Assembly: GCF_001562415.1 (NCBI RefSeq)
Contig: NZ_LOEE01000072.1
Location: 1-64,000 of the forward strand
DNA from: Thermotalea metallivorans
GTDB lineage: Bacteria > Bacillota > Clostridia > Peptostreptococcales > Thermotaleaceae
Length of the DNA: 64,000 nucleotides
Direction: 5' to 3'
The notes beneath the pieces were generated by a model. That model searched no databases, was not told where the DNA came from, and saw only the letters and a list, made by a program, of their open reading frames with translations. Positions 56,618 through 64,000 of the stretch are shown piece by piece; within the stretch, counting starts at the first letter, position 1, and every line of letters starts with the position of its first letter. Made by a program: the position numbers and the translations under genes.

Positions 56618-56650
56618 GAGAAGTGAGAAAATCACTTCTCTTTCTTTTTA
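56618..56650 (+). terminator. Terminator of rpsF-ssb-rpsR
   Basis: GAGAAGTGA pairs with TCACTTCTC (9 bp, 5-nt loop), followed by TTTCTTTTT. The remaining 280 bp up to the germination operon contain no recognisable gene. Confidence 0.85.
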
Positions 56651-56929
56651 TTCATGTTGTACGGATATGTGTGAAGGGGAAAGAGATCATGGATTTGCAT
56701 CTCCTTTATCGGATATGTAGTTTTATTTGTCTAATACAGAATACGCCTCTTTATAGATGGATGTGACGGTCTCAAAAATATAAAAAACCGTGATATAAAA
56801 AAGTTTTTGAAAAATTTTTATACTCCGAATAAATTCCATGTGTTTTTGTGGGAGTTTTTATGGGAGAAATACATATTATTTTTTTACGATTGGACATACT
56901 AATTTTACAAATTGCAGGGAGGTGGACAG

Positions 56930-58024
56930 ATGGATCAAAAGCTAAACAACCGGCAAATTGCTTTTACTCTTTTCGGAGCAATCGTAGGGTATGGTGTCGT
57001 AGGCCTGCCAAAGGATATTGCCAGTATTGTCGGCACGGAGGGATGGTTTTTTTTACTCATTGCCATTGTGATAGCGATTATCGTTGCATGTGTCCTTACC
57101 TACCTGGGATATATTTATGAAAATAAAACCTTTTACGAGTACAGCCAATTGTTGGTGGGGAAATCCGTTACATCTGTCTTTATGATCCTGTATATTGTAT
57201 ATTTTTTCCTGTTATTTGCCATGGTTGTCCGGATTTCCAGTGAAATTATCCGATTGACTATGCTGATTAGAACTCCTGTATGGGCTATATCCTTACTTTT
57301 TTTTATTGTAATATACTACGCTGTATCGAAAGGCCTACCAACCATTGCGGGGATTTGTGAATTTTATGGGATGATAATTATTGTATTTGCCATATTTATA
57401 CATACGGTGATGTTTACCCAGGGAGATCTTATTCATTTAAGACCCTTCTTTCACTTTGAAGATCTTCAGACATATGTAAAAGCAGGCAAGGAAGCCATTA
57501 TCCCATTTTTAGGCATGGAAGTCCTTGTCTTTATTCCTATTTGTCAAGAGAATAAGAAAAGAATATTTCAGAACGTCATAGGAATGATCGCTTTTATTGG
57601 GGTTCTTTATATCGTTGTTGTGGAATCTTGTTTGTCTGTGATAGGGGTGGATGATATTATTCATTATGAAGATGCATTGATTGCTGCCATACGGCGGGTG
57701 GATGTACCCTATCTGGAGTTTTTAAGCAGGCTGGACGGGCTTTTTTTGGTGGCATGGATCATGGCCATATTCACTACTGTTGCTTTATATGCCTATGGCA
57801 CTGTATTTTGCATCCAACAGAGGTTTCCAGGCAATCATTCCCGCAGACTTCCAACTGTTGTCATCACAGGAGCCTTTGTGGTTTCCCAAATTCCAGAAAC
57901 CATGGAAGAGATAGAAAAAGTAATTTCCTATGTGGGCTATTTAGGAATGTTTGTTGTATTGGCAATTCCCATGCTATTATTGATCGTTGTGCAGGTGAGA
58001 AAATATGTTAAAAAAGAGAAATAG
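56930..58024 (+). CDS. Spore germination permease, GerAB/GerB family
   Basis: This 364-residue APC-superfamily protein has about ten helices: 'RQIAFTLFGAIVGYGVVGLPKDIA' at the start and helices around 'FMILYIVYFFLLFAMVV' and 'AIIPFLGMEVLVFIP'. The GerB subunit forms the nutrient-sensing part of the germinant receptor in the spore inner membrane. The ATG at 56930 follows GGGAGGTGG. It is the first gene here and overlaps gerC by 20 bp, so the order is B-C-A. Confidence 0.9.
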   Translation: MDQKLNNRQIAFTLFGAIVGYGVVGLPKDIASIVGTEGWFFLLIAIVIAIIVACVLTYLGYIYENKTFYEYSQLLVGKSVTSVFMILYIVYFFLLFAMVVRISSEIIRLTMLIRTPVWAISLLFFIVIYYAVSKGLPTIAGICEFYGMIIIVFAIFIHTVMFTQGDLIHLRPFFHFEDLQTYVKAGKEAIIPFLGMEVLVFIPICQENKKRIFQNVIGMIAFIGVLYIVVVESCLSVIGVDDIIHYEDALIAAIRRVDVPYLEFLSRLDGLFLVAWIMAIFTTVALYAYGTVFCIQQRFPGNHSRRLPTVVITGAFVVSQIPETMEEIEKVISYVGYLGMFVVLAIPMLLLIVVQVRKYVKKEK

Positions 58025-59150
58025 ACGGACTTTGGTGTGCTTTGTACTCATCAGTACAATATTATTGATCGGTTGTTGGGATTATGAAGATATCGACAAA
58101 AAAAGCCTTGTAATTTCCGTAGGGGTGGATCGTGTTGGGGACAAGGTTGAATTTTCTACGGAAGTTGCCAAACTTATCTCTAGAGGTGAAGCTGCGGCAG
58201 AACAAGTTGCTATCAAAGGAGTATATCGGGATGTATCTTACGGAAAGACCTTTGAAGAAGCAAGGGTCAGTTATGACAGTAAACGTGCCTATCCAACTTT
58301 CTTAGGTACAACGAGGGTTGTGGTCTTCAGTGAAAAATACGCAAGGGAAGGAATTGAATCTTATTTAAATAGAATCAATAACATATTCGACTATCGAAAG
58401 ACCCTCCCTGCGGTGGTGAGTCGTGACCCTCCTAGAAAATTATTTGATTTTGGAGTAGAAAATGACATATCTGTAGGATTTTTCATTGAACATAACTTGC
58501 GGTTTTTAGAAAGGACCGGGGCTGTCTTATATCCAACGATAGGAGAACTTTTGTCCAATATAGCCATGGGAGAAATCGGCTATGTGCTTCCCTATATAGG
58601 AATCGATGAGGGAGCCATAAGATATCTTGGGCTTGCCGTAATGAAGGACTCTAAGTTGATTGAAATCATAGACGTCAAAGATACCAAGGGGATTCTATAT
58701 ATATTGGCGGATCAATTGCAATCTACCCAAGCAATTCCCAGTCCAAAGGAAAATGGCAATTTATATTCCGTAAAAAAGACCTTAGAAAAAAGAAAGATCA
58801 AGACAGATTATAACGATGGAAGGCCTATCATCCATATTCAACTGGATTTAAAGGGGGAATTGCAGTACCAGTACCATATAGAGCCGGTTAGCGATGCAGA
58901 AATCAAGAAGCTGGAGCAGGAAATCTCACAACAAGTAAAAAAAGATATTCTCAAAATTGTAGAAAGAACACAGAAAGAATTCGAATGTGATATTTTTAGA
59001 TTTGGCATGTATTTTAGGGCAGATCATCCAGATATCTATAAACAAATCAAATGGAAGGAAGAATATCCTAAGGCAGATATCCGGGTAATGGTAAAAACAA
59101 AGATTGTAAACCAACATTTATCAGATCCTAATGCTGAAAAAAAATATTGA
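58005..59150 (+). CDS. Ger(x)C family germination lipoprotein
   Basis: This 381-residue lipoprotein has signal 'LVCFVLISTILLIGC' with lipobox 'LIGC' and mature start CWDYEDIDKKSLVISVGVD, the GerC-family opening. 'RVVVFSEKYAREG' and a C-terminal domain with 'KDILKIVERTQKEFECDIFRFG' follow. It is anchored to the inner spore membrane as the C subunit of the germinant receptor. It lies between gerB-like and gerA-like genes. Confidence 0.92.
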   Translation: MLKKRNRRTLVCFVLISTILLIGCWDYEDIDKKSLVISVGVDRVGDKVEFSTEVAKLISRGEAAAEQVAIKGVYRDVSYGKTFEEARVSYDSKRAYPTFLGTTRVVVFSEKYAREGIESYLNRINNIFDYRKTLPAVVSRDPPRKLFDFGVENDISVGFFIEHNLRFLERTGAVLYPTIGELLSNIAMGEIGYVLPYIGIDEGAIRYLGLAVMKDSKLIEIIDVKDTKGILYILADQLQSTQAIPSPKENGNLYSVKKTLEKRKIKTDYNDGRPIIHIQLDLKGELQYQYHIEPVSDAEIKKLEQEISQQVKKDILKIVERTQKEFECDIFRFGMYFRADHPDIYKQIKWKEEYPKADIRVMVKTKIVNQHLSDPNAEKKY

Positions 59151-59162
59151 AGGATAGAGAAG

Positions 59163-60602
59163 ATGAGGGAAATGAAGGAAAAAGATAAACGCATTATGAA
59201 AATTGAAGCCCTTTGTCAGGGCGATCAGGGCATATCCATGAGAAAGTTGTGGGCCATGGGTGTGGAAGTCCATATATTGTATATTCCGCAGCTTACCGAT
59301 AGGAAACGTCTTTCCCATGACATTATTAAACCCATCCTTGAGTATCATGGGAAGGAAGTGATGACTATTGATATGATTGCTGCCGCTGTCGTATATATTG
59401 ATGATATTTCTATGGATGAAGACGAAGAGAAGATCATTGACTACATTTTAGACGGTTATTCTGTAATCCTTATGGCCAACAGCAAAAAGTACATGATTGC
59501 CAATACTTTAAAGATTGAAAAAAGGAATGTAGAATCGCCGGAGATACAAAACACCCTTAGGGGACCGAAGGATGCTTTTACAGAAAACTACGAGGCAAAT
59601 TTGTCTTTGATACGCTATCGGATCAAGGACCCGGCCCTTCGCATCCAGCAACATGCCATTGGAAGGAGAACAAAGACGAGGGTAGCTGTGATCTATATCG
59701 AAGATATTGTAAACCACCAATATGTAGAAAAAATCAACAGAAAGCTGCAGGAGATCCGTGTGGATGGCATTTTAGCATCAGGCCATATCGAGAAGTTTAT
59801 AGTGGATAATGCCTTTAGTCTTTTTCCCCAAGCCGGTACTGCCGAGCGGTCCGATAGGGCATGTGCAAGCATCTTGAAGGGGATGATCTGCATGATTGTG
59901 GAGGGCAGCAATATAGCATTGATAGTGCCGTACCCCTTCATGGAATTTCTAGATGCTGGAGAGGATCATTATGATAATATCTTCCTGGCGGTATTGTTGA
60001 AGTGGGTGAGAATCATAGCTTTACTGATAACCCTCACATTATCTTCCCTATACATAGCGGTGGTGGCATTCCATCCCGATATTCTTCCGGCACGATATAT
60101 CCTGGCTTTGGCATCTACCCGGGTAATGGTTCCCGTCAATGTGGCTTTGGAAACCTTCATTATGGAAATTGTTGCAGAAATACTTCGGGAAGCCAGTACA
60201 AGACTTCCGAAACAAATTGGTCCTGCCATCGGCATCGTAGGGACGATTGTCATTGGCCAGGCAGCCGTAGGTGCCGGTCTAGTGAGTCCCCTGATGGTGG
60301 TCGTGATATCCTTGGTGACGATGGCTTCTTTTTTAGCTCCGGATCATACGATCATGAATCCTATACGTATCCTGAGATTCCCATTGATCATTGTAACGGC
60401 TATATTCGGATTATTGGGATTTGTACTGGGACTTACCATGATTATGATCAAAGTGATTTCTATGAAGAGTCTTGGTGTACCTTATTTTACTCCTATGGTA
60501 CCCTTCAATCTGACGGATTTGAAAGATTATCTTTTCAGTGATGTAACTCTAGCGAAAAAAAGACCAAAATTTTTGAATACGCGGGATAAAACAAGGCAAT
60601 AA
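59163..60602 (+). CDS. Spore germination protein GerA family
   Basis: This 479-residue protein has a soluble N-terminal region (1-235) containing 'EANLSLIRYRIKDPALRIQQHAIGRRTKTRVAVIYIEDI'-type sequence (key R, D, G residues). Five membrane helices follow, with 'LASTRVMVPVNVALETFIMEIVAEILREAS' and 'PKQIGPAIGIVGTIVIGQAAV' (key GxxIGQAAV). The length is near the lower end of the family because the extreme N-terminal domain is short. It completes the gerBCA receptor operon. Confidence 0.93.
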   Translation: MREMKEKDKRIMKIEALCQGDQGISMRKLWAMGVEVHILYIPQLTDRKRLSHDIIKPILEYHGKEVMTIDMIAAAVVYIDDISMDEDEEKIIDYILDGYSVILMANSKKYMIANTLKIEKRNVESPEIQNTLRGPKDAFTENYEANLSLIRYRIKDPALRIQQHAIGRRTKTRVAVIYIEDIVNHQYVEKINRKLQEIRVDGILASGHIEKFIVDNAFSLFPQAGTAERSDRACASILKGMICMIVEGSNIALIVPYPFMEFLDAGEDHYDNIFLAVLLKWVRIIALLITLTLSSLYIAVVAFHPDILPARYILALASTRVMVPVNVALETFIMEIVAEILREASTRLPKQIGPAIGIVGTIVIGQAAVGAGLVSPLMVVVISLVTMASFLAPDHTIMNPIRILRFPLIIVTAIFGLLGFVLGLTMIMIKVISMKSLGVPYFTPMVPFNLTDLKDYLFSDVTLAKKRPKFLNTRDKTRQ

Positions 60603-60706
60603 GCCTGAGATGCGGAGGAAAGATTTTTTCAATGGTTTTTACGCTATAAAGATTAGTCAAATTATAGAGGAGAAGAAATGAGAAAGATGGTTTGTCTGCA
60701 AACTCT

Positions 60707-60733
60707 AGGGAGGCAAAGGCCTCTCTTTTTTTC
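60707..60733 (+). terminator. Terminator of the ger operon
   Basis: AGGGAGGC-AAAG-GCCTCTCT is followed by TTTTTTT, about 105 bp after the gerA-like stop. Confidence 0.75.
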
Positions 60734-60783
60734 TTGCTAACAGGGGGAAAATAAAATGGATTTCCTAATGGAAAATATTCTAA

Positions 60784-60812
60784 AAAGGATAGGAATCTTT
60801 CCTGCAGAATAT
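60784..60812 (+). promoter_or_regulatory. Sigma-H-type promoter of the mazG-like/yybS/gdpP operon
   Basis: AAAGGATAG, 11 bp, then GCAGAATAT has one departure from RNAGGAWWW-N11-RNNGAATWW. An extended -10 (TGCTATAAT, 60831-60839) just downstream may be a second, vegetative promoter. Confidence 0.55.
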
Positions 60813-60864
60813 ATACAACGGGGGGGAATCTGCTATAATGTATATAAAGGAGGAGAGTATACAT

Positions 60865-61191
60865 ATGGCTATGGGAGATCAACAAATTGATGTAACCAAA
60901 AATATAAAAACTATTGAGTGGCTGAAAAGCGAATTGCTGACGACCATCGCATCTCTATTTGAGATTTTGGTAAAGGGCGTAAAGGGGACCCAGGACACTT
61001 TAATAGATGTATTGGCCAATATTATTCTTGTGACGTATATTTTAGGCAAACGTTTGGGGATCAACTTTGCTACTATAGATATGCGTATAGATGATAAGAT
61101 ACGGTTGGGAATATTGGAGCAGCACAAAGTTGAGGATTGGTATGGAGACTTGTCAAATTTGAAACAATATTTAGATAGAAATAGAAGCTAG
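60865..61191 (+). CDS. MazG-like family protein
   Basis: This 108-residue, mostly helical protein matches the Clostridia 'MazG-like' family: 'KTIEWLKSELLTTIASLFEIL', 'DTLIDVLANIILVTYILGKRLGI'. True MazG pyrophosphatases carry EExxE and ExxD metal ligands; here the corresponding segments are SELLTTIASLFE and DVLAN, so the acidic ligands are largely absent. Catalysis is doubtful. The ATG at 60865 follows AAAGGAGG. It is followed by yybS after 13 bp. Confidence 0.8.
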   Translation: MAMGDQQIDVTKNIKTIEWLKSELLTTIASLFEILVKGVKGTQDTLIDVLANIILVTYILGKRLGINFATIDMRIDDKIRLGILEQHKVEDWYGDLSNLKQYLDRNRS

Positions 61192-61204
61192 GAGTGATTA
61201 AATT

Positions 61205-62161
61205 TTGCGTATACAAAATAAAACAAGGGCATTGGTGGAAGCTGCCCTTATCGTGGCAATTACCAGCATATTTGTTATTATTGGCAACTATATACCTTTT
61301 CTAAGTATGTTATTAATCTTTCTTCCGGTACCTTTTATGATCTTGGGAAAAAGGCACGGAGCCTATATGGAAATTCTCTCCATTGTTACTGCTGGCATGG
61401 TCATTGGCAGCCTTATCGGACCCATGCCCATGTTATTCCTATTTATTCAATTTGGAATTATGGCGATAGTTATGGGATATATGATGGGCAAAGAATACGC
61501 CGTTGGAAAGGTTTGGGCAGGCGGAACCGTTGCATCCCTTATCTCTATACTGCTCATCATTAGTTTGATTTCCGCTGTCCATGGGGTGAATCTGGTCGAA
61601 CAAATGATGGAAACCATGAAAAAATCCATTGATATGACCATGTCCTTTTATCGTGGCATGGGCGTAGATGCAGATAAATTGAATGAGATGGAAAAAATGT
61701 ATGATTATATGCTCTATACTGCCAGGATGATTTTGCCTTCTGCTGTTATTTTGGCTGCGGTATTTTCTTCCTATATCAACTACATCCTGACGGCTTTTAT
61801 TTTAAACCGTATCGGGCACAAGACTGCTACGTTTCAACCGTTTCGCTATTTCCGGCTGCCAAAGAGCATTATCATGGGCACGGTCATTATTTTAGTGCTT
61901 ACCTATGTTACCGGTTATCTGAAAATCGTAAACTATGAAACACTGATGGTGAACGTATCTTATCTTTTTAACATGGTCTTTTTTATACAGGGATTGGCAG
62001 TGATCAGTTTTTTAACATCGGCCTATGGTCTTGGCAAACCGCTAAGAATCTTCATTTATATTCTTGCGGTGTTAAATCCGTTGGGGCGAACGGTTGCCAT
62101 ATTATTGGGACTTGCGGATGCTTTTGCGGATTTTAGGAAACTGAGAAAAAGTCATGAATAA
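61205..62161 (+). CDS. yybS: YybS family membrane protein (DUF2232)
   Basis: This 318-residue protein has eight or so helices. It begins 'ALVEAALIVAITSIFVIIGNYIPFLSM' and has 'LFIQFGIMAIVMGYMMGKEY' and 'NYILTAFILNRIGH', matching DUF2232/YybS. The fold resembles the S-component group of ECF transporters, but no substrate is known. The TTG start follows AGGAGTGA. Location immediately before gdpP is conserved from Bacillus to Clostridia. Confidence 0.92.
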   Translation: MRIQNKTRALVEAALIVAITSIFVIIGNYIPFLSMLLIFLPVPFMILGKRHGAYMEILSIVTAGMVIGSLIGPMPMLFLFIQFGIMAIVMGYMMGKEYAVGKVWAGGTVASLISILLIISLISAVHGVNLVEQMMETMKKSIDMTMSFYRGMGVDADKLNEMEKMYDYMLYTARMILPSAVILAAVFSSYINYILTAFILNRIGHKTATFQPFRYFRLPKSIIMGTVIILVLTYVTGYLKIVNYETLMVNVSYLFNMVFFIQGLAVISFLTSAYGLGKPLRIFIYILAVLNPLGRTVAILLGLADAFADFRKLRKSHE

Positions 62162-62179
62162 TCATTAGGAGTGCAACCC

Positions 62180-64000
62180 ATGGGAAATAAACGATTTATG
62201 AAAATGCTTATACCGGATACGAAGATACATTTGTGGATTATGACAGTGTGTATCTCTATTTTGGCCTATTATAATCTAATGATAGGTGGAATCGGTATTT
62301 TTGTGCTACTGTATCTTATTTATCATCATTGGAAAACCCAGCATGACCGAAAGGAGATGTGGACCAAGTACATTGAGAGTTTGTCTTCGGACATCGATGC
62401 AGCCACGAAACATGCTATTTTGAATCTGCCAATTCCCTTGGCCATTGTAGAATTTGATGGCAGCATAGCCTGGTATAATCCCAAATTTTCTGAAATGATC
62501 GATGCTAAGGACATATTGGAAAGAAATATTGAAGACTTGATTCCAAGCTTGAAGGTCAGCAATATTTTGCAGGACAAAAAAGATATGGTAACAGAGGTAA
62601 CAATTAAGGATAGACATTATAAAGTCCTCTATAATATAGTGAAAATAGCCAGCGATTGCGATTCCAGATATATTATTATGGTGTATTGGATCGATATCAC
62701 CAATTTCCAGAATCTAAAAGCAAAATATAATGAGGAAAAGCCTGCCATTGCTCTTATCCAAGTAGATAACTATGATGATGTGCTGCAGAATACGGAGGAA
62801 GCCAGCCGTCCTTTGGTGATTGCAGAGATTGATCGAAGGATTAGTCTTTGGGCGGCCAGGATGAATGCTGTGGTAAAGAAGTATCAAAAGGACAAATATA
62901 TTGTGTTCTTTGAACACAAGTATCTGGAGCGATTAGAATCAAAGCGATTTGCCATATTAGATGAAATTCGGGAAATACAAGGAGGCAATGAAATTCCCAT
63001 CACGTTAAGTATAGGTGTGGGCGTAAACGGAAAAAACCCGATACAGCTGGAGGAGTTTGCTCGGGCCGGAGTAGATTTGGCCTTGGGAAGGGGCGGCGAC
63101 CAAGCTGTGGTGAAAAAAATTGACACATTGAATTTTTACGGAGGAAAAACAAAGGCCGTAGAGAAACGAAATAAGGTAAAGGCCAGGGTGATTGCCCATG
63201 CCCTAAGGCAGTTGATTGATCAATCCAGCAAGGTGATAATTATGGGACATAAGTTCCCCGATATGGATAGTTTTGGGGCGGCCATTGGTGTATACCGGGC
63301 TGTGAAAAATCGAGGGAAGGACCCATATATTGTATTTGATGGCGTAAATCCTGCCATCGAGAATTTATATCATCGGATTCAACAGCATGGAGAATACCGG
63401 ATGATCGATGTGGAAGATGTGCCGGCAACTTTAGATCACAATGCCCTATTGGTGGTGGTGGACACCCATAGGCCTCAATTTACCCAGTGTCCGGAGGCTA
63501 TAAGCCGTGCAGACAAGATTGTTTTAATTGACCATCACCGCAGAGGTACGGAGTTCATAGAAAATACGGTTCTTACATATTTAGAACCCTATGCTTCATC
63601 TACCTGCGAGTTGGTGACAGAAATTCTCCAGTATATGGAGGACAAAATCACATTGGAAAAGGTGGAGGCCGAGGCGCTGTTGGCGGGGATTGCCGTGGAT
63701 ACGAAGAACTTTTCTTTCAAGACGGGCGTTAGAACCTTTGAGGCAGCATCCCTGCTAAGGAGAGCAGGGGCAGATACTACCAGTGTCAGGCAGTTGTTTC
63801 AAGATGATCTTCAGACCTTTGTGGCAAAGGCTCAGGTGGTAAAGAATGCCGAGGATATCGGAAGGAATATCGCCATATCTGTTTGCCCCAAGGGAACTCA
63901 TAATGCGGCATTGGTTGCAGCCCAGGCTGCTGATGAGCTGTTGGACATCCGGGGGATTACGGCCTCCTTTGTATTAGGTATTCGGGAAAACGGGGAGCTG
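62180..64000 (+). CDS. gdpP: Cyclic-di-AMP phosphodiesterase GdpP (3' end outside window)
   Basis: 607 codons are open to the right edge. Two N-terminal helices (residues about 12-50) are followed by a PAS-like domain (about 70-165). A degenerate GGDEF domain lies around 'IQVDNYDDVLQN' and 'RFAILDEIREIQGG'. The DHH domain has 'MGHKFPDMDSFGAAIGVYRA', 'VVVDTHRPQ' and 'VLIDHHRRGTEF', the metal-binding aspartates and histidines. GdpP degrades c-di-AMP at the membrane and influences wall stress and beta-lactam tolerance. The DHHA1 domain is only partly present. The start has AGGAG with an 8-nt spacer. Confidence 0.95.
   Translation, partial: MGNKRFMKMLIPDTKIHLWIMTVCISILAYYNLMIGGIGIFVLLYLIYHHWKTQHDRKEMWTKYIESLSSDIDAATKHAILNLPIPLAIVEFDGSIAWYNPKFSEMIDAKDILERNIEDLIPSLKVSNILQDKKDMVTEVTIKDRHYKVLYNIVKIASDCDSRYIIMVYWIDITNFQNLKAKYNEEKPAIALIQVDNYDDVLQNTEEASRPLVIAEIDRRISLWAARMNAVVKKYQKDKYIVFFEHKYLERLESKRFAILDEIREIQGGNEIPITLSIGVGVNGKNPIQLEEFARAGVDLALGRGGDQAVVKKIDTLNFYGGKTKAVEKRNKVKARVIAHALRQLIDQSSKVIIMGHKFPDMDSFGAAIGVYRAVKNRGKDPYIVFDGVNPAIENLYHRIQQHGEYRMIDVEDVPATLDHNALLVVVDTHRPQFTQCPEAISRADKIVLIDHHRRGTEFIENTVLTYLEPYASSTCELVTEILQYMEDKITLEKVEAEALLAGIAVDTKNFSFKTGVRTFEAASLLRRAGADTTSVRQLFQDDLQTFVAKAQVVKNAEDIGRNIAISVCPKGTHNAALVAAQAADELLDIRGITASFVLGIRENGEL

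Noticed and set aside
56870-56901. Possible sigma-G promoter before the ger operon
   Set aside because: CATACTA (56895-56901) is a good -10, but the nearest -35 (TACATA, 56870) is 19 bp away and imperfect, so the pair is not convincing.
60679-60738. 20-codon ORF (ATG 60679) with an upstream GAGGAGAAG
   Set aside because: It runs through the ger terminator stem and T run; composition reflects the hairpin, so coding is unlikely.

Overview
This 64 kb window looks like the replication-origin region of a low-GC, endospore-forming Clostridia chromosome (Firmicutes). Support comes from the gene order gyrA-gyrB-remB-recF-yaaA-dnaN-dnaA | oriC | rpmH-rnpA-yidD-yidC-jag-mnmE-mnmG-rsmG-noc-soj-spo0J, an AT-rich composition, strong AGGAGG ribosome binding sites, and sporulation or germination genes (yyaC, a Spo0E-like gene, a ger operon). 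An Alkaliphilus-like relative is plausible, but the sequence alone does not prove a genus.

Layout. 1-70: 3' tail of an unrelated gene. 230-9383 (minus): gyrA, gyrB, remB, recF, yaaA, dnaN, dnaA, with terminators separating dnaAN, yaaA-recF-remB and gyrBA. The origin is bipartite. One DnaA-box cluster lies upstream of dnaA (9.5-9.9 kb). The other lies in the dnaA-dnaN gap (7.8-8.0 kb), with an AT-rich stretch and six tandem DnaA-trio triplets. 10.0-19.7 kb (plus): ribosome/RNase P/membrane insertion genes, tRNA-modification genes, and the partition genes noc, soj and spo0J. Two perfect parS sites lie at 19.7 and 21.5 kb. 19.9-29.2 kb: PhzF-like protein, a cysteine desulfurase-like enzyme, DUF4446, lipid kinase, YkuS-like protein, YyaC, flavoprotein reductase, a broken XRE regulator, and an aroE-aroQ-chorismate mutase/shikimate kinase block.

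29.1-35.7 kb (minus, against replication): a tightly packed operon with a YnjBCD-like ABC importer, two GT-A-fold transferases of the 'rSAM/selenodomain-associated' families and an APH/choline-kinase-like protein. This is the best candidate for an undescribed pathway. 35.9-53.9 kb: nucleoside hydrolase, sdpR-sdpI pair, cation antiporter, small Spo0E-like gene, class V aminotransferase, transposase remnant, DsrE, YkvI, PAS-PP2C phosphatase, beta-propeller protein, CvpA, YedF-DUF3343-MscS, a ClpE-like ATPase, DUF951 and an aminotransferase. 53.9-55.2 kb: a class C-like group II intron inserted right behind a terminator, its encoded protein internally deleted. 55.5-64 kb: rpsF-ssb-rpsR, a gerB-gerC-gerA operon, and MazG-like-yybS-gdpP, the last running off the end.

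A recurring signal not explained by the genes is a sigma-H-type promoter (RNAGGAWWW-N11-RNNGAATWW). It appears six times with the same 11-bp spacer, upstream of noc, soj, the broken XRE gene, a small membrane protein, the PP2C phosphatase and the mazG-like/yybS/gdpP operon. This suggests that chromosome partition and several signalling genes are tied to entry into sporulation. Other unexplained structures are a 203-bp nested palindromic element between jag and mnmE, and a degenerate dispersed repeat at about 21 and 32.6 kb.
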